Assembly: GCA_003157945.1 (NCBI GenBank)
Contig: PMFY01000234.1
Location: 1 to 10,547, forward strand
Origin: Acidimicrobiaceae bacterium
GTDB lineage: Bacteria; Actinomycetota; Acidimicrobiia; Acidimicrobiales; RAAP-2
Length of the DNA stretch: 10,547 nt
Direction of reading: 5' to 3'
A program made the position numbers and the translations under genes. Under the pieces are notes generated by a model, which did not search any database, was not told the origin of the DNA, and saw only the letters and a list, made by a program, of their open reading frames with translations. Shown here piece by piece: positions 1 through 8,044 of the stretch; position 1 is the stretch's first letter; each line of letters begins with the position of its first letter.

Positions 1-22
1 CCTGAGGAAGGACGTTCGGTCA
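1..22 (-). CDS. Possible 5' end of a minus-strand gene leaving the window
   Basis: An ATG (complement of 20-22) opens a frame reading MTERPSS before the window ends. A purine-rich GGGAA lies directly upstream on the minus strand, rather close for a ribosome binding site. The 145 bases between this ATG and the end of the GH43 gene have no convincing coding frame, which would fit a new gene starting here. Only seven codons are visible, so product and reality are both open. Confidence 0.2.
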
Positions 23-167
23 TGTTCCCAGCTTGCTGCACCCTGGGGTCGGCGCCAAATAGACCCGTCCACCCGGGCGGACAGAAGTGGGGCGCACGTC
101 GGCGTGGGGACGCAACGTCCGCGAAGGCGCCGGGCGTCGCGACCGGCCGGAGGTGGCCGCTCCGCCC

Positions 168-1328
168 TCAGGAGCCGACGAGACTGACGGGCGTCGTCGT
201 GGGCCCGCTGACGACCGGTAGTGCTCCGATGAACGTCAGCCGATCGATGCGCATGCTGCGGGCACCCCCCGATCCGGGGCCGACCTCCGGCTGCGTCCAC
301 GCCGCGTAGGCCATCCACAGCGTCCCGCCACCGCCCCGGAAGATGCTCTCGCCCCCGGGACCGGCGACCGTGCCGAACGACGCCAGGACCGGGTACGGCG
401 ACGTCGTCTGACACGGTCCGACGGGGGACGTGCAGCGCGCGTGCCCCACCGCATAGCCGGCCGTGGCATACCCCCCGCCGGAGAAGAACAGGTGGTAGGC
501 CCCGTCGACCTCGATCATGTCGGGCCCCTCGATGGTCGACTCGTCCGGTGGGCCTCCGTCCTCCCAACCACCGTCGTAGGACAGGATGGGCGTGGCCGTG
601 CCGGTCAGGGCGACCCCGTCCGCGGCCAGCGGCTGGGACCAGATCTGCGAGAGGACACCGCAGCAGTTGCCGTCGTTCTTCCACAGCAGCCACCGGTGAC
701 CGTGGGAATCCACGAATTCGAAGGGGTCGATCGAGCCCCCCAGCGACGTCTGGCAGATCGTGGGCTCGTCCGACGTGGACCGGAAGGGCCCGGAGACCGA
801 CGGGGAGCTCGCCACGCCGATGCACTGCCGTCCCGAGCGCGCGTCCTTGGCGGCGAACCAGAGCACCCATCCGCCGCGCACCGGTACGAGGTCCGGTGCC
901 CACACGTACTGCCACGAATGCACCGCCCAGGAGGGGGGCGCCGGGAGCACGTCGCCCCGGGACCGCCAGTGGACCAGGTCGGTGGAGGTCTCCATGGGGA
1001 CGTCGAGACCGCCGGTGCCCGTGGACAGCGCGACGTAGGTCGATCCCGTGTGGACCACGTCAGGATCGGGGAAGTCGTGGTCGATCACCGGATTCGTGTA
1101 CCGCGGGGTGACCGTGGTCCGCGCCGGCGGGCGGGCGGCCGGAGGGCCGGGGTCGTGACCGGCGACGGCGGCGACCCACACGCCGACGACCAGGAGCAGA
1201 CCGGCGCAGACGATGCCCACCGTCCACCGGCGCCGACGGAGCAGTGCGGCCCGGCGGGTGCGATCCGTCCGGGTCGCGGGTGGGGCGACCCCTCCCCGGG
1301 GCCGTGCCGTCGGACCCGGTACGGTCAC
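168..1328 (-). CDS. Membrane-anchored GH43-family glycoside hydrolase (arabinanase/arabinofuranosidase-like)
   Basis: Predicted 386-residue extracytoplasmic hydrolase of clan GH-F (five-bladed beta-propeller). An Arg-rich N-terminus (about 20-34) precedes one hydrophobic segment (about 36-57), so the protein is probably N-in with the catalytic domain outside, anchored rather than released; a Pro-rich linker follows to about residue 75. The three expected GH43 acidic residues are visible: Asp88 in FPDPDVV near the start of the propeller (general base), Asp201 in GGSIDPF (pKa modulator) and Glu267 in STIEGPD (general acid). Several cysteines (169, 192, 222-223 and two near the C-terminus) would suit disulfides outside the cell. 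The GTG start at 1328 overlaps the TGA of the upstream GT-C-like gene in a GTGA, with AGGTGG seven bases before it; a longer reading to 1607 would lie inside that gene. GH43 members cut arabinan, arabinoxylan, xylan or beta-1,3-galactan, so the exact substrate cannot be read here. The neighbouring AftD homologue makes an arabinan or arabinogalactan the best guess, by inference only. Confidence 0.85.
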   Translation of the reverse strand: MTVPGPTARPRGGVAPPATRTDRTRRAALLRRRRWTVGIVCAGLLLVVGVWVAAVAGHDPGPPAARPPARTTVTPRYTNPVIDHDFPDPDVVHTGSTYVALSTGTGGLDVPMETSTDLVHWRSRGDVLPAPPSWAVHSWQYVWAPDLVPVRGGWVLWFAAKDARSGRQCIGVASSPSVSGPFRSTSDEPTICQTSLGGSIDPFEFVDSHGHRWLLWKNDGNCCGVLSQIWSQPLAADGVALTGTATPILSYDGGWEDGGPPDESTIEGPDMIEVDGAYHLFFSGGGYATAGYAVGHARCTSPVGPCQTTSPYPVLASFGTVAGPGGESIFRGGGGTLWMAYAAWTQPEVGPGSGGARSMRIDRLTFIGALPVVSGPTTTPVSLVGS

Positions 1329-3262
1329 CCGGCGCCCACCTGGGCGGTCAGCACCCCGGTCAGGTCCTCGTTCGATTCGGCGACCTTGTCGCCGGGGAAC
1401 ACGTACCGCCGCCACGGCTCGCCCGGGACGAGGAGGGAGACCGAGGACGTGCCATCCGTCCCGACGGCGTACCGGTACTCGTAGCTGCCGTGACCGACGG
1501 ACCCGTTGCCGGACTCCCAGAACCCGACGGCCAACTGGGTGGCCGGCCCGGACGGCAGGGGGCACGACGTCCCGTCCGTCGACACCCCGGCCGGGGTGAT
1601 CGACCACGTCACCGTGTACGCGCCGTCCACCGGCGTCAGCGCGACCTGTCGGGGCGCCCCCCCGGTGTCGGCCGTCCGGCAGTACGCCGAGATCGGAAAG
1701 GACGCTTCCCGTGCCGGAGCCCGGAACCGGAGCGTGACGCGCACCTCGGGCGCCTGCTCCACCCTGGTCGGGGTGAGCCGGGTCGCGGACGGTCCGAACA
1801 CGCCGTTGAACGGCTTCAGGGACTCGACACGGTAGGCCTGGACGCCCGGACGGGACTCCAGCAGCCCGAGGGTCTCCGTCATCGACGGGCTCATGGCGTA
1901 GAGCACCGGCCCGACGAGGTCCGGAGGGTTCTGCTCGCGCAGGTAGGGATCACCGGGGAACGAGGGCGGCGTGATCACCAGGCGGGGCGTGACCGGTGGG
2001 CGGTCGAGCAGCCGGGCCGACGACCGGTTGGCGTCCAGCGTCGACCGGTTCGTCGACCACGAGCTCTGGAACGTGAGTGCGCTGAGCACGAGTGCGGCCA
2101 CCAGCACCGCCCCGGCGCCGATCCGGTTCCACCGCCACACCGCGACGGCCCCGGCTCCGGCCAGGATGGCCAGTGCGGCCAGCGACGGCAGGTAGTAGAG
2201 GGGTCCGAGGGGACCGATGAGACCGAAGTTGGCGATGTTCCACGTGGTCCAGAAGAAGAAGTAGCCCGCGGGGAACAGGAGCACCCAGCTCGCCACGGTC
2301 CAGAGCCTGGGATTGTGCCGGTTGGCCACCAGGCCCACCACGGCCAGCCCGAGGCCCACCACACCCCCGGCCGTCCACCGGACGGCCTGACCGGTGTTGT
2401 GCACCAGTCCCGCCCACGCCTGGGGAAGGCCGAAGTGGAACCCGGTCGGGCCGAAGCTCGCCCGCAGCCCGAAGCCGATGGTGTCCTGCGGGTGCACCGT
2501 GTAGGGGAAGGTGGCCACGCTGCCCATGACCGCGGCGTTGTACGCCAGCAGCACGCCCACGGGGACGGCCGCACCGAGGGCGGCCCAGCCGATCATCGAC
2601 CCGAGCGGGATCCGTCGTCGCACGGCGACCGCGTAGACGAGCAGCGGCACCACGAAGAGGACCGCGTCGAAGGGTCGGTTGAAGACGAGCAGGCCGCCCA
2701 CGAATCCGGCCGCGGCGGCCAGGGATCGTCGCGGCCGCCGGACGGCACGGAGCACCAGCGCCGTCGTGGCCACGCCGAGCGTCAACGTCGGCAGGTAGCC
2801 CAGGAGTGTGCCGCTCTGGACGACCACCATCGGGGACAGGGCCACGAAGGCCAACGTCACCGTGGCCAGGGGCGTGTCGTCGAACAGCTCGGAGACGAGC
2901 ACGCAGGCGGCCACCGCGAACAGCGCCGCGCTGGCGGCGACCACCAGTTCCGTCGGCGCGTGGACCAGGTCGAACACGGCGATGAACGCCGGCCACAGCG
3001 GCTGGTGGGTGAAGACGATCCGGCCGTCGTGGACACCCGTCAGGTAGGGCACGAAGTACGGCGTGTGCGTGGCCGCCGACAGCGTGATGTGGCCGTGGCG
3101 GAGCGCGCCCGCCTGGTTGCGGTAGTCGAGGTCGTCGAGGTCGACCGACCCGTAGCGGAACAGGAGTCCCTGGAGCAGCGCGGACGAGACCGCCGCCCAG
3201 GCGACGACCGCCAGCGCCACGCCCCGGGGGAACCTGATCCAGCGTTGGCCGTGCTCGCCCAT
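1325..3262 (-). CDS. Polytopic GT-C-like (GT39/ArnT-like) membrane glycosyltransferase, substrate unknown
   Basis: Predicted 645-residue membrane protein. The first helix is at about residues 15-35, and roughly ten more hydrophobic segments lie between 105 and 398. The first loop carries a dense acidic motif, Asp41-Leu-Asp-Asp-Leu-Asp46, followed by THTPYF and FTHQPLWP segments. This is the usual layout of GT-C enzymes that use polyprenyl-phosphate sugars, where an Asp of the first external loop is catalytic. Residues from about 400 to 645 form a hydrophilic domain rich in predicted beta strands (for example VRVTLRFRAP and YTVTWSIT), probably outside the cell and perhaps carbohydrate-binding. 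The ATG at 3262 is preceded only by weak purine stretches (GGGACG at about 6 bases, GGAAGGA at 14). The gene follows aftD by 94 bases and overlaps the GH43 gene by 4, so it is probably the middle gene of one unit. Exact family, sugar donor and acceptor are not recognised; a transferase or flippase-like role in the same glycan is inferred. Confidence 0.8.
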   Translation of the reverse strand: MGEHGQRWIRFPRGVALAVVAWAAVSSALLQGLLFRYGSVDLDDLDYRNQAGALRHGHITLSAATHTPYFVPYLTGVHDGRIVFTHQPLWPAFIAVFDLVHAPTELVVAASAALFAVAACVLVSELFDDTPLATVTLAFVALSPMVVVQSGTLLGYLPTLTLGVATTALVLRAVRRPRRSLAAAAGFVGGLLVFNRPFDAVLFVVPLLVYAVAVRRRIPLGSMIGWAALGAAVPVGVLLAYNAAVMGSVATFPYTVHPQDTIGFGLRASFGPTGFHFGLPQAWAGLVHNTGQAVRWTAGGVVGLGLAVVGLVANRHNPRLWTVASWVLLFPAGYFFFWTTWNIANFGLIGPLGPLYYLPSLAALAILAGAGAVAVWRWNRIGAGAVLVAALVLSALTFQSSWSTNRSTLDANRSSARLLDRPPVTPRLVITPPSFPGDPYLREQNPPDLVGPVLYAMSPSMTETLGLLESRPGVQAYRVESLKPFNGVFGPSATRLTPTRVEQAPEVRVTLRFRAPAREASFPISAYCRTADTGGAPRQVALTPVDGAYTVTWSITPAGVSTDGTSCPLPSGPATQLAVGFWESGNGSVGHGSYEYRYAVGTDGTSSVSLLVPGEPWRRYVFPGDKVAESNEDLTGVLTAQVGAG

Positions 3263-3312
3263 GCGTTACGTCCCGATCCTTCCGGCACTCCGTCCGACGT
3301 CGTGGCCTCGAC

Positions 3313-3328
3313 GCGGAGGTGACTCCGC
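3313..3328 (-). repeat. Small hairpin in the aftD / GT-C intergenic gap
   Basis: GCGGAG and CTCCGC are perfect 6-base complementary arms around a GTGA loop, in the 94-base gap between the aftD stop and the next gene. No T-run follows on the minus strand, so it is not a standard intrinsic terminator. It could be an RNA-processing or stability hairpin that sets the ratio of the two products. In DNA this GC-rich, a 6-bp stem may also arise by chance. Confidence 0.3.
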
Positions 3329-3356
3329 CGCGGCGCGCACCGGTCCCGGTCGCACG

Positions 3357-6300
3357 CTACCGCGGAGGCCCACGGCGCCCGGGGGGGCGGTCCCGGTCCC
3401 GGAACCGGCGGACGGCCTCCAGGGCGGCGTCTGCGCCCAGCAGCAGGACCGCGGCCCAGACCAGGGTGGAGGCCCGGTCGAAGTGGGTGGGCCAGCCGCC
3501 GGGGGGGTAGCGGTAACGCATCTGGTGCACCACCACGTCGAGTGCACCGGCCCCTATGAGCAGGGCACCGGCGGCCAGCAGCAGCGCCCGGCCCCGACGC
3601 CAGCTCATCGCCAGGGCGATGCCGATGGCGACGACGATTCCCGCGAACGGACCACCGAAGGCGAAGGCGCAGGCCCCGGCGACGACCGTGCCGAGGACGA
3701 CCCGGGACCACCGGCTGGAAGGCGCGTCGCCGGTGCCGGTGAAGGGGACGTCGATCACGATGGTTGCACCGCCGGCCTCCTCCGTCGCGCCGATCGTCGT
3801 CGCGCGTCGGCGCCGGCGCGAGAGCCATCCGGTCACGACGATCGCCAGGCACGCCAGGGCGGTGGCTCCCGAGACGAGCAGGGCGACGTTGACCCCGGTC
3901 TGGGGCGCGAAGTGCAGCACGACGTCGAACGACGCCGTCGCCCCCGCCGCCGTCAGGACCTTCGGGTTCACGATCCATCCGTTGGCGAAGCCGTCGATGA
4001 GCACGGGCTTGCCGAGGCCCGGGCCGCCCACCACCGAGGCGGTCCAGCCCTTGTTGACGCTCTCGCCGAGCACCAGTGCGAACCGGGAGGACGCGTGGGC
4101 CACGTGCACCGTCATGGTGGTCGAGGAGTGCCGCTGCACCGTCACCTCGGGCAGGTGGGCGGACGAGGCCGGCGTCGCCCCGACCGACCCCGGTGTGTCG
4201 CCGGACACCGGGGCACCGCCGGGAGCGGAGTCGAGGACCAGCTGGTCGATGTTCAGCCCCGTCCCGGCGCCGTCAGCTGCGGTCAGGGAGTGCACGCCTG
4301 CGGCCAACCGCACGCCTCCGGCGTCGGGCCCACACAGGGTGACGGGCAGTCCTCCCCCGGACAGGGCGGTCGAGGCGCTGCCGGCGACCGACACCCAGAG
4401 CGGCGCCCCGTCCAGGCGGACGAGGTCGGAACGACAGCTCGGCGGGATCGACGCCGGCACGGTGGCCGCCGCGCCCCCCGGGATGCCCACTTCGGCGATG
4501 GCGATCGGCAGGGCCGTCGGCAGTGACGTCTCGTAGCTGGGCGAGTAGCTCAGGTCGACCTGGTCGAAGGTGAGGCGGAAGTCCGTCCCACTGAGCGGGG
4601 GGAACGTGACCGGCACGGTGGTCACCGATCCGGCCGCGGCCGTCGTGGGGATCGGCGGAAGGTTCACGGTGGCCGAGCCGCTCGACGACGCGATGGTGAC
4701 CGCGGTGGGTCGGGAGTGCTCGGCGTCCGAGACGACGCCCAGTGCCAGGTGATCGATGGTGGTGGGCCGGGCCAGCGCATAGTCCAACCAGGCGCCGACC
4801 TGCGCCTGGGCCCCGAGTCCCGGACTCCACGCCGTCGACGGGTCACCGTCGAGCGTGGCGCTGGCCGTGTCCTGCAGGTCCCCCGGCATCCGGCTGCTCG
4901 ACGTCGCCTGCACCACTCCGGCGGTGGCGAGGTCCCGTCCGACCAACCGGTCGACCTCCTGGTCACCGACCTGGGTGGAGACCCGCGCCGTGCCCGTGAC
5001 CCCGAAGGTGCGGTCCGACGGAACCGTGAACTGTCGGACCATGGCCACCTCGGGGTCGGCACGAGGGGGGACGGGCGCGACGCGCAGGCGGGTCATGATG
5101 TAGGTGAGGCGGTCCGTCGTCGCGTCCGGCCCCGCCAGCCGCAGCAGGTCGTCGGGCATCTGCGTCACCTGGGTGGCCCGGACGTTGCCGATCCGGACCT
5201 CCGCCAGGCCCGCCAGGCTGGAGCCGGGGGGACTGTACGACTCCGTCGACAGGTTCGTGGCGTCGATCGTGATCCGCATGGTCCGGAACGTCCGGGACGG
5301 GAAGGTGATCGTCTGACCCTGCGCGGTGCGCGATGCGGGTCCGAGATCGACCGTGACCGGATCCTTGCCGTCGAAGGTGAGCGTCGCCTTCGTGATCCAC
5401 TGGTTCGTGTAGTCCGCCTCGTTGGCGGTCGGGAGCGGCTGCACCAGGTTCACGGCGTCCTTCGTCGTGGGCGCCGTGAGCGTCACCTGCCACCAGCTGT
5501 GGAGCGGGTTCCCCGAGTTCCCCTCGGTCTGCCACGCCGTCTTCAGGTTGCCGTCGAGGGCGTTGGCGGGCCGCCACTCCGGGCGCAGCGTGTCCGCCGT
5601 GCCGTACGCCGACGCCGTCACGGAGGCGACGCCCCCGAGGATCGTCGTGGTCTGTGCATCGGTGGGGGTGCCGACGAACAGGTTCAGGGCGGGATCGTTC
5701 TGGATGAACGGCGTGGAACCCTCCGAAGCGGTCTCCGTGTAGCCCGTATTGTCGTTCAGGCTGTTCCACTCGAATGCCTGCTTGCGATTGGAGTCCGTCA
5801 CGACGAGGTCCGCGGGGCCCCTCGTCACGGAAGCCGCCAGGGTCGGATCCTGATCGAGCGTCCCCGAGTAGAAGATCGTCGGATTGTTGCCCAGCATCCC
5901 GATGGCGGCTGCCTGCACCAGACCCGTCCCACTCCCGTCCACGACCAGCGGGTGGGAGAGCGACTCCGCCCGCACGATCGGCCGGGGGTCGCGCACCGTG
6001 TAGGTCTCGATCGGAGCGGGTGGCTTTGTGCCGGTGGGGAGCGAATAGTACGTCTCGTCGAGCATGGGGATCTTCGAGATGTTGTCGGTCGGCGTCCCGA
6101 ACGACTTCGGTCCCTCCAGTCCGGGCGGCACGGTCGCCAGGTCGTGCTGCACGAGGGTCGGCCGGGGGGAGTCGTAGCGCTCGTAGGCCTGGTCGTACTG
6201 GACGAGCACGTCGCCCGCACTCATGAGCCGGGCGATCGGGGCGAGCGCGTTCCAGTTCATGGTGCCCTCCTGCAGGGGGGCGTCGAGCGCGTAGAGCAGA

Positions 6301-7889
6301 TCGGCGGTCGGCAGGGACCCCTGGATCTGCTGCTCGTGGGTCACATACGGCCGGGAGAGCACCGCGGGCCACACGGGATCCACCGTGTCGCCGGAGCGGT
6401 AGGCGGCGAAGTTCTCCCCCGGCAGCCCGTAGACACGGGTGCCGGGATGGACCGAGTTCAGGTAGTCCGCCGCCTCGGTGACCGCCGGCGGCAATTTCGC
6501 CGGCTGGGTGAACTGGGCGACGATGGCGCGACCGGCGAAGGCCGGCGCGTCGGCGGCCAGCACCAGGAGGACGATGAGGGCGGCCGCCAGCACGCCCTTC
6601 CTGGAGAACCGCGCCACGAACGCCGTGGTGCCCATACCCAGGAGGACGGCCAGTCCGAGGACGATCAGGGGGGTGGCCCGGTCGGTCGACCGCAGGGCGA
6701 GGCCCGCCGTCGTCTTGGTCATGAACAGCTTGGCCAGGCCGCCGAATGCCGTCGGATGCTCGTAGGGGTAGGCGCCCACCGAGAGGATCACGCCGAGGAC
6801 CACGAGCATGACGAAGTAGAGGCGGTAGCGCCAGCGGCAGAAGACGGCGGCCACGAATGCGGCCACGGGCACCGTGTAGGTCACGGTGACCAGCCACAGC
6901 TTCTGGGTGTACTCCGCGGCGGCCACGGTCCAGATGCCCAGTCTGTCCCCGCCGTAGAAGTACCAGTAGCCGAGCCCGCGGATCACCTCGGACACGTTGG
7001 ACGTCGAACTGGTCGCCTCGACGGACTCGGTGTACCGCAGCACGTTGATGCCGTAGGCCCCCTCGACCACCAGTCCCGCCATCCACCAGAGGGACACCAG
7101 GAAGCTGAGGACGGCGATGCGCCAGAACGCACCCCATGCGGCCCGGGCCGACGATTCCCGGGCGACCATCGCACTGAAGGGGATCCACAGCAGAGGGGCC
7201 AGGCCGACATAGATGACCGAACTCGCGTTGATCCCGCTGATGCAGGCCACCGTGAGGGCGACGAGGGCCGGGTAGTGCCACCCGGGCGACCGCAGGGACC
7301 GGATCACCAGGAACAGGAGCAGCGGAAGCCCGGCGTAGGGGAGCAGGATGACGGAGATCCGGCCGGCGTACTGCATGACGTACGGCGTGAAGGCGTAGGC
7401 GGCGGCCGCCACGAAGCCCCCCGCCCCCCACCGCCCGTCGAAGCCGAGTTCCTTGGCCAGGAGCAGGATGCCGAAGCCGGCGATGAACACGATGCTCCCG
7501 AGCCAGCACCGCTGGGCGATCCACACCGGGACGTGCAGCAGGGACATCATCCAGAAGAAGGGACCCGTCGGGAAGAGATACCCGATCTGCTCGTGGGTGA
7601 CCGTACCCAAGGCGACGTTCGGATCCCAGACGGATGCTGATCGAATGGTCCAACGGGCCGGATCGAGGTACAGGTATGTCTTCGTATCGTCAGAGACGAG
7701 CCCCGGCTTGGTGAGCAGCATGGGCACATAGGCGAGCAGGGCGAGTACGACGAACGCCCACCGATGATTCCAGAGTGTCACCTGCGGATGCCGACCGTCC
7801 GGTCGAGGCGAACCATCCCCATCGATCGCGTCTGACGACGGAGGCGATTTCGATGAAATGGTGGTCATGAGCTCGCTTCGGGACGACAT
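3357..7889 (-). CDS. aftD: AftD-like arabinofuranosyltransferase (GT-C, DUF3367 family)
   Basis: Predicted 1510-residue membrane enzyme; the mycobacterial AftD is about 1400. AftD adds arabinofuranose from decaprenyl-phosphoryl-arabinose to arabinogalactan and lipoarabinomannan at the outer face of the membrane, making alpha-1,3 branches. Visible layout: a hydrophilic N-terminus (1-38); a first helix (44-60); then the loop KPGLVSDDTKTYLYLDP with Asp67-Asp68 in the position typical of the GT-C catalytic acid; many helices to about 450; and a long external part (about 455-1330). The external part holds two discoidin/F5-8C-like modules, judged from ALDGNLKTAWQTEG (777-790) and TLDGDPSTAWSPG (1012-1024) with their following strands. 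Near 1275-1308 is an AftD-like GESVNKGW...DGFANGW segment. Hydrophobic helices follow at about 1333-1355, 1395-1428, 1434-1453 and 1474-1488. Start: ATG 7889, with AGGGTGG nine bases upstream; ATG 7868 (residue 8) is an alternative. It is first in the unit with the GT-C-like and GH43 genes. Family assignment is strong; linkage specificity in this organism is inferred. Confidence 0.92.
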   Translation of the reverse strand: MSSRSELMTTISSKSPPSSDAIDGDGSPRPDGRHPQVTLWNHRWAFVVLALLAYVPMLLTKPGLVSDDTKTYLYLDPARWTIRSASVWDPNVALGTVTHEQIGYLFPTGPFFWMMSLLHVPVWIAQRCWLGSIVFIAGFGILLLAKELGFDGRWGAGGFVAAAAYAFTPYVMQYAGRISVILLPYAGLPLLLFLVIRSLRSPGWHYPALVALTVACISGINASSVIYVGLAPLLWIPFSAMVARESSARAAWGAFWRIAVLSFLVSLWWMAGLVVEGAYGINVLRYTESVEATSSTSNVSEVIRGLGYWYFYGGDRLGIWTVAAAEYTQKLWLVTVTYTVPVAAFVAAVFCRWRYRLYFVMLVVLGVILSVGAYPYEHPTAFGGLAKLFMTKTTAGLALRSTDRATPLIVLGLAVLLGMGTTAFVARFSRKGVLAAALIVLLVLAADAPAFAGRAIVAQFTQPAKLPPAVTEAADYLNSVHPGTRVYGLPGENFAAYRSGDTVDPVWPAVLSRPYVTHEQQIQGSLPTADLLYALDAPLQEGTMNWNALAPIARLMSAGDVLVQYDQAYERYDSPRPTLVQHDLATVPPGLEGPKSFGTPTDNISKIPMLDETYYSLPTGTKPPAPIETYTVRDPRPIVRAESLSHPLVVDGSGTGLVQAAAIGMLGNNPTIFYSGTLDQDPTLAASVTRGPADLVVTDSNRKQAFEWNSLNDNTGYTETASEGSTPFIQNDPALNLFVGTPTDAQTTTILGGVASVTASAYGTADTLRPEWRPANALDGNLKTAWQTEGNSGNPLHSWWQVTLTAPTTKDAVNLVQPLPTANEADYTNQWITKATLTFDGKDPVTVDLGPASRTAQGQTITFPSRTFRTMRITIDATNLSTESYSPPGSSLAGLAEVRIGNVRATQVTQMPDDLLRLAGPDATTDRLTYIMTRLRVAPVPPRADPEVAMVRQFTVPSDRTFGVTGTARVSTQVGDQEVDRLVGRDLATAGVVQATSSSRMPGDLQDTASATLDGDPSTAWSPGLGAQAQVGAWLDYALARPTTIDHLALGVVSDAEHSRPTAVTIASSSGSATVNLPPIPTTAAAGSVTTVPVTFPPLSGTDFRLTFDQVDLSYSPSYETSLPTALPIAIAEVGIPGGAAATVPASIPPSCRSDLVRLDGAPLWVSVAGSASTALSGGGLPVTLCGPDAGGVRLAAGVHSLTAADGAGTGLNIDQLVLDSAPGGAPVSGDTPGSVGATPASSAHLPEVTVQRHSSTTMTVHVAHASSRFALVLGESVNKGWTASVVGGPGLGKPVLIDGFANGWIVNPKVLTAAGATASFDVVLHFAPQTGVNVALLVSGATALACLAIVVTGWLSRRRRRATTIGATEEAGGATIVIDVPFTGTGDAPSSRWSRVVLGTVVAGACAFAFGGPFAGIVVAIGIALAMSWRRGRALLLAAGALLIGAGALDVVVHQMRYRYPPGGWPTHFDRASTLVWAAVLLLGADAALEAVRRFRDRDRPPGRRGPPR

Positions 7890-7900
7890 CGGCAGCGGCC

Positions 7901-7906
7901 ACCCTA
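7901..7906 (-). promoter_or_regulatory. Candidate -10 element for the aftD unit
   Basis: On the minus strand this reads TAGGGT, matching the TANNNT pattern of actinobacterial -10 elements, 11 bases before the aftD ATG. Transcription would then start only about five bases before the ATG, giving a near-leaderless message. I see no good -35. The AGGGTGG here could instead act as the ribosome binding site, in which case the promoter lies further upstream. Confidence 0.25.
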
Positions 7907-7936
7907 ACCCACCACCGCATTCCGAGCCGATCGGTA

Positions 7937-7957
7937 CGGGGCGTCGTTGACGCCCCG
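7937..7957. repeat. Perfect 9-bp inverted repeat in the divergent intergenic region
   Basis: CGGGGCGTC and GACGCCCCG are perfect 9-base arms around a GTT loop. The repeat lies 47 bases upstream of the aftD ATG and about 90 bases before the remnant coding stretch on the plus strand. Neither strand has a T-run after it, so an intrinsic terminator is unlikely. It could be an operator for the aftD unit or a stem-loop in a transcript. The tight 3-base loop fits a DNA dyad or a rigid hairpin. Confidence 0.5.
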
Positions 7958-8044
7958 ACCTGGTATTTCTCGTCCGGGACTCCGTTCCCTGCTCGACGAC
8001 CCGCCACGTCGGAGCCGACAGTTCGTCCCGGGTCCCGGGCGGAC

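Noticed and set aside
69..80. CCACCCGGGCGG near-palindrome downstream of the GH43 gene, considered as a terminator
   Set aside because: It has one mismatched pair, no loop and no T-run, and such GC palindromes are expected by chance in this composition.
1329..1607. Longer N-terminus for the GH43 gene starting at 1607
   Set aside because: It would add 93 Arg-rich residues lying inside the GT-C-like gene; GTG 1328 has a ribosome binding site and places the membrane anchor near the N-terminus.
1244..3322. Plus-strand frame of about 690 codons opposite the GT-C-like gene
   Set aside because: Arg/Gly/Gln/His-rich shadow; the opposite strand encodes a coherent polytopic protein with an acidic loop motif.
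3261..4526. Plus-strand frames opposite the 3' part of aftD
   Set aside because: Compositionally biased translations without recognisable motifs, opposite the conserved C-terminal AftD region.
4716..7640. Plus-strand open frame of about 970 codons opposite aftD
   Set aside because: Its translation is dominated by Arg, Gly, His and Gln with no domain or membrane pattern, and it is the shadow of a well-supported AftD gene. Long antisense frames are expected at this GC content.
4963..7653. Minus-strand frame of about 890 codons inside aftD in another phase
   Set aside because: Low-complexity Arg/Gly/Pro-rich translation; the overlapping AftD frame has clear helices and family motifs.
7947..7952. 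TTGACG as a plus-strand -35 box
   Set aside because: It is part of the 7937-7957 inverted repeat and no -10-like hexamer lies at 16-18 bases; the nearest TATTTC is only 11 bases away.
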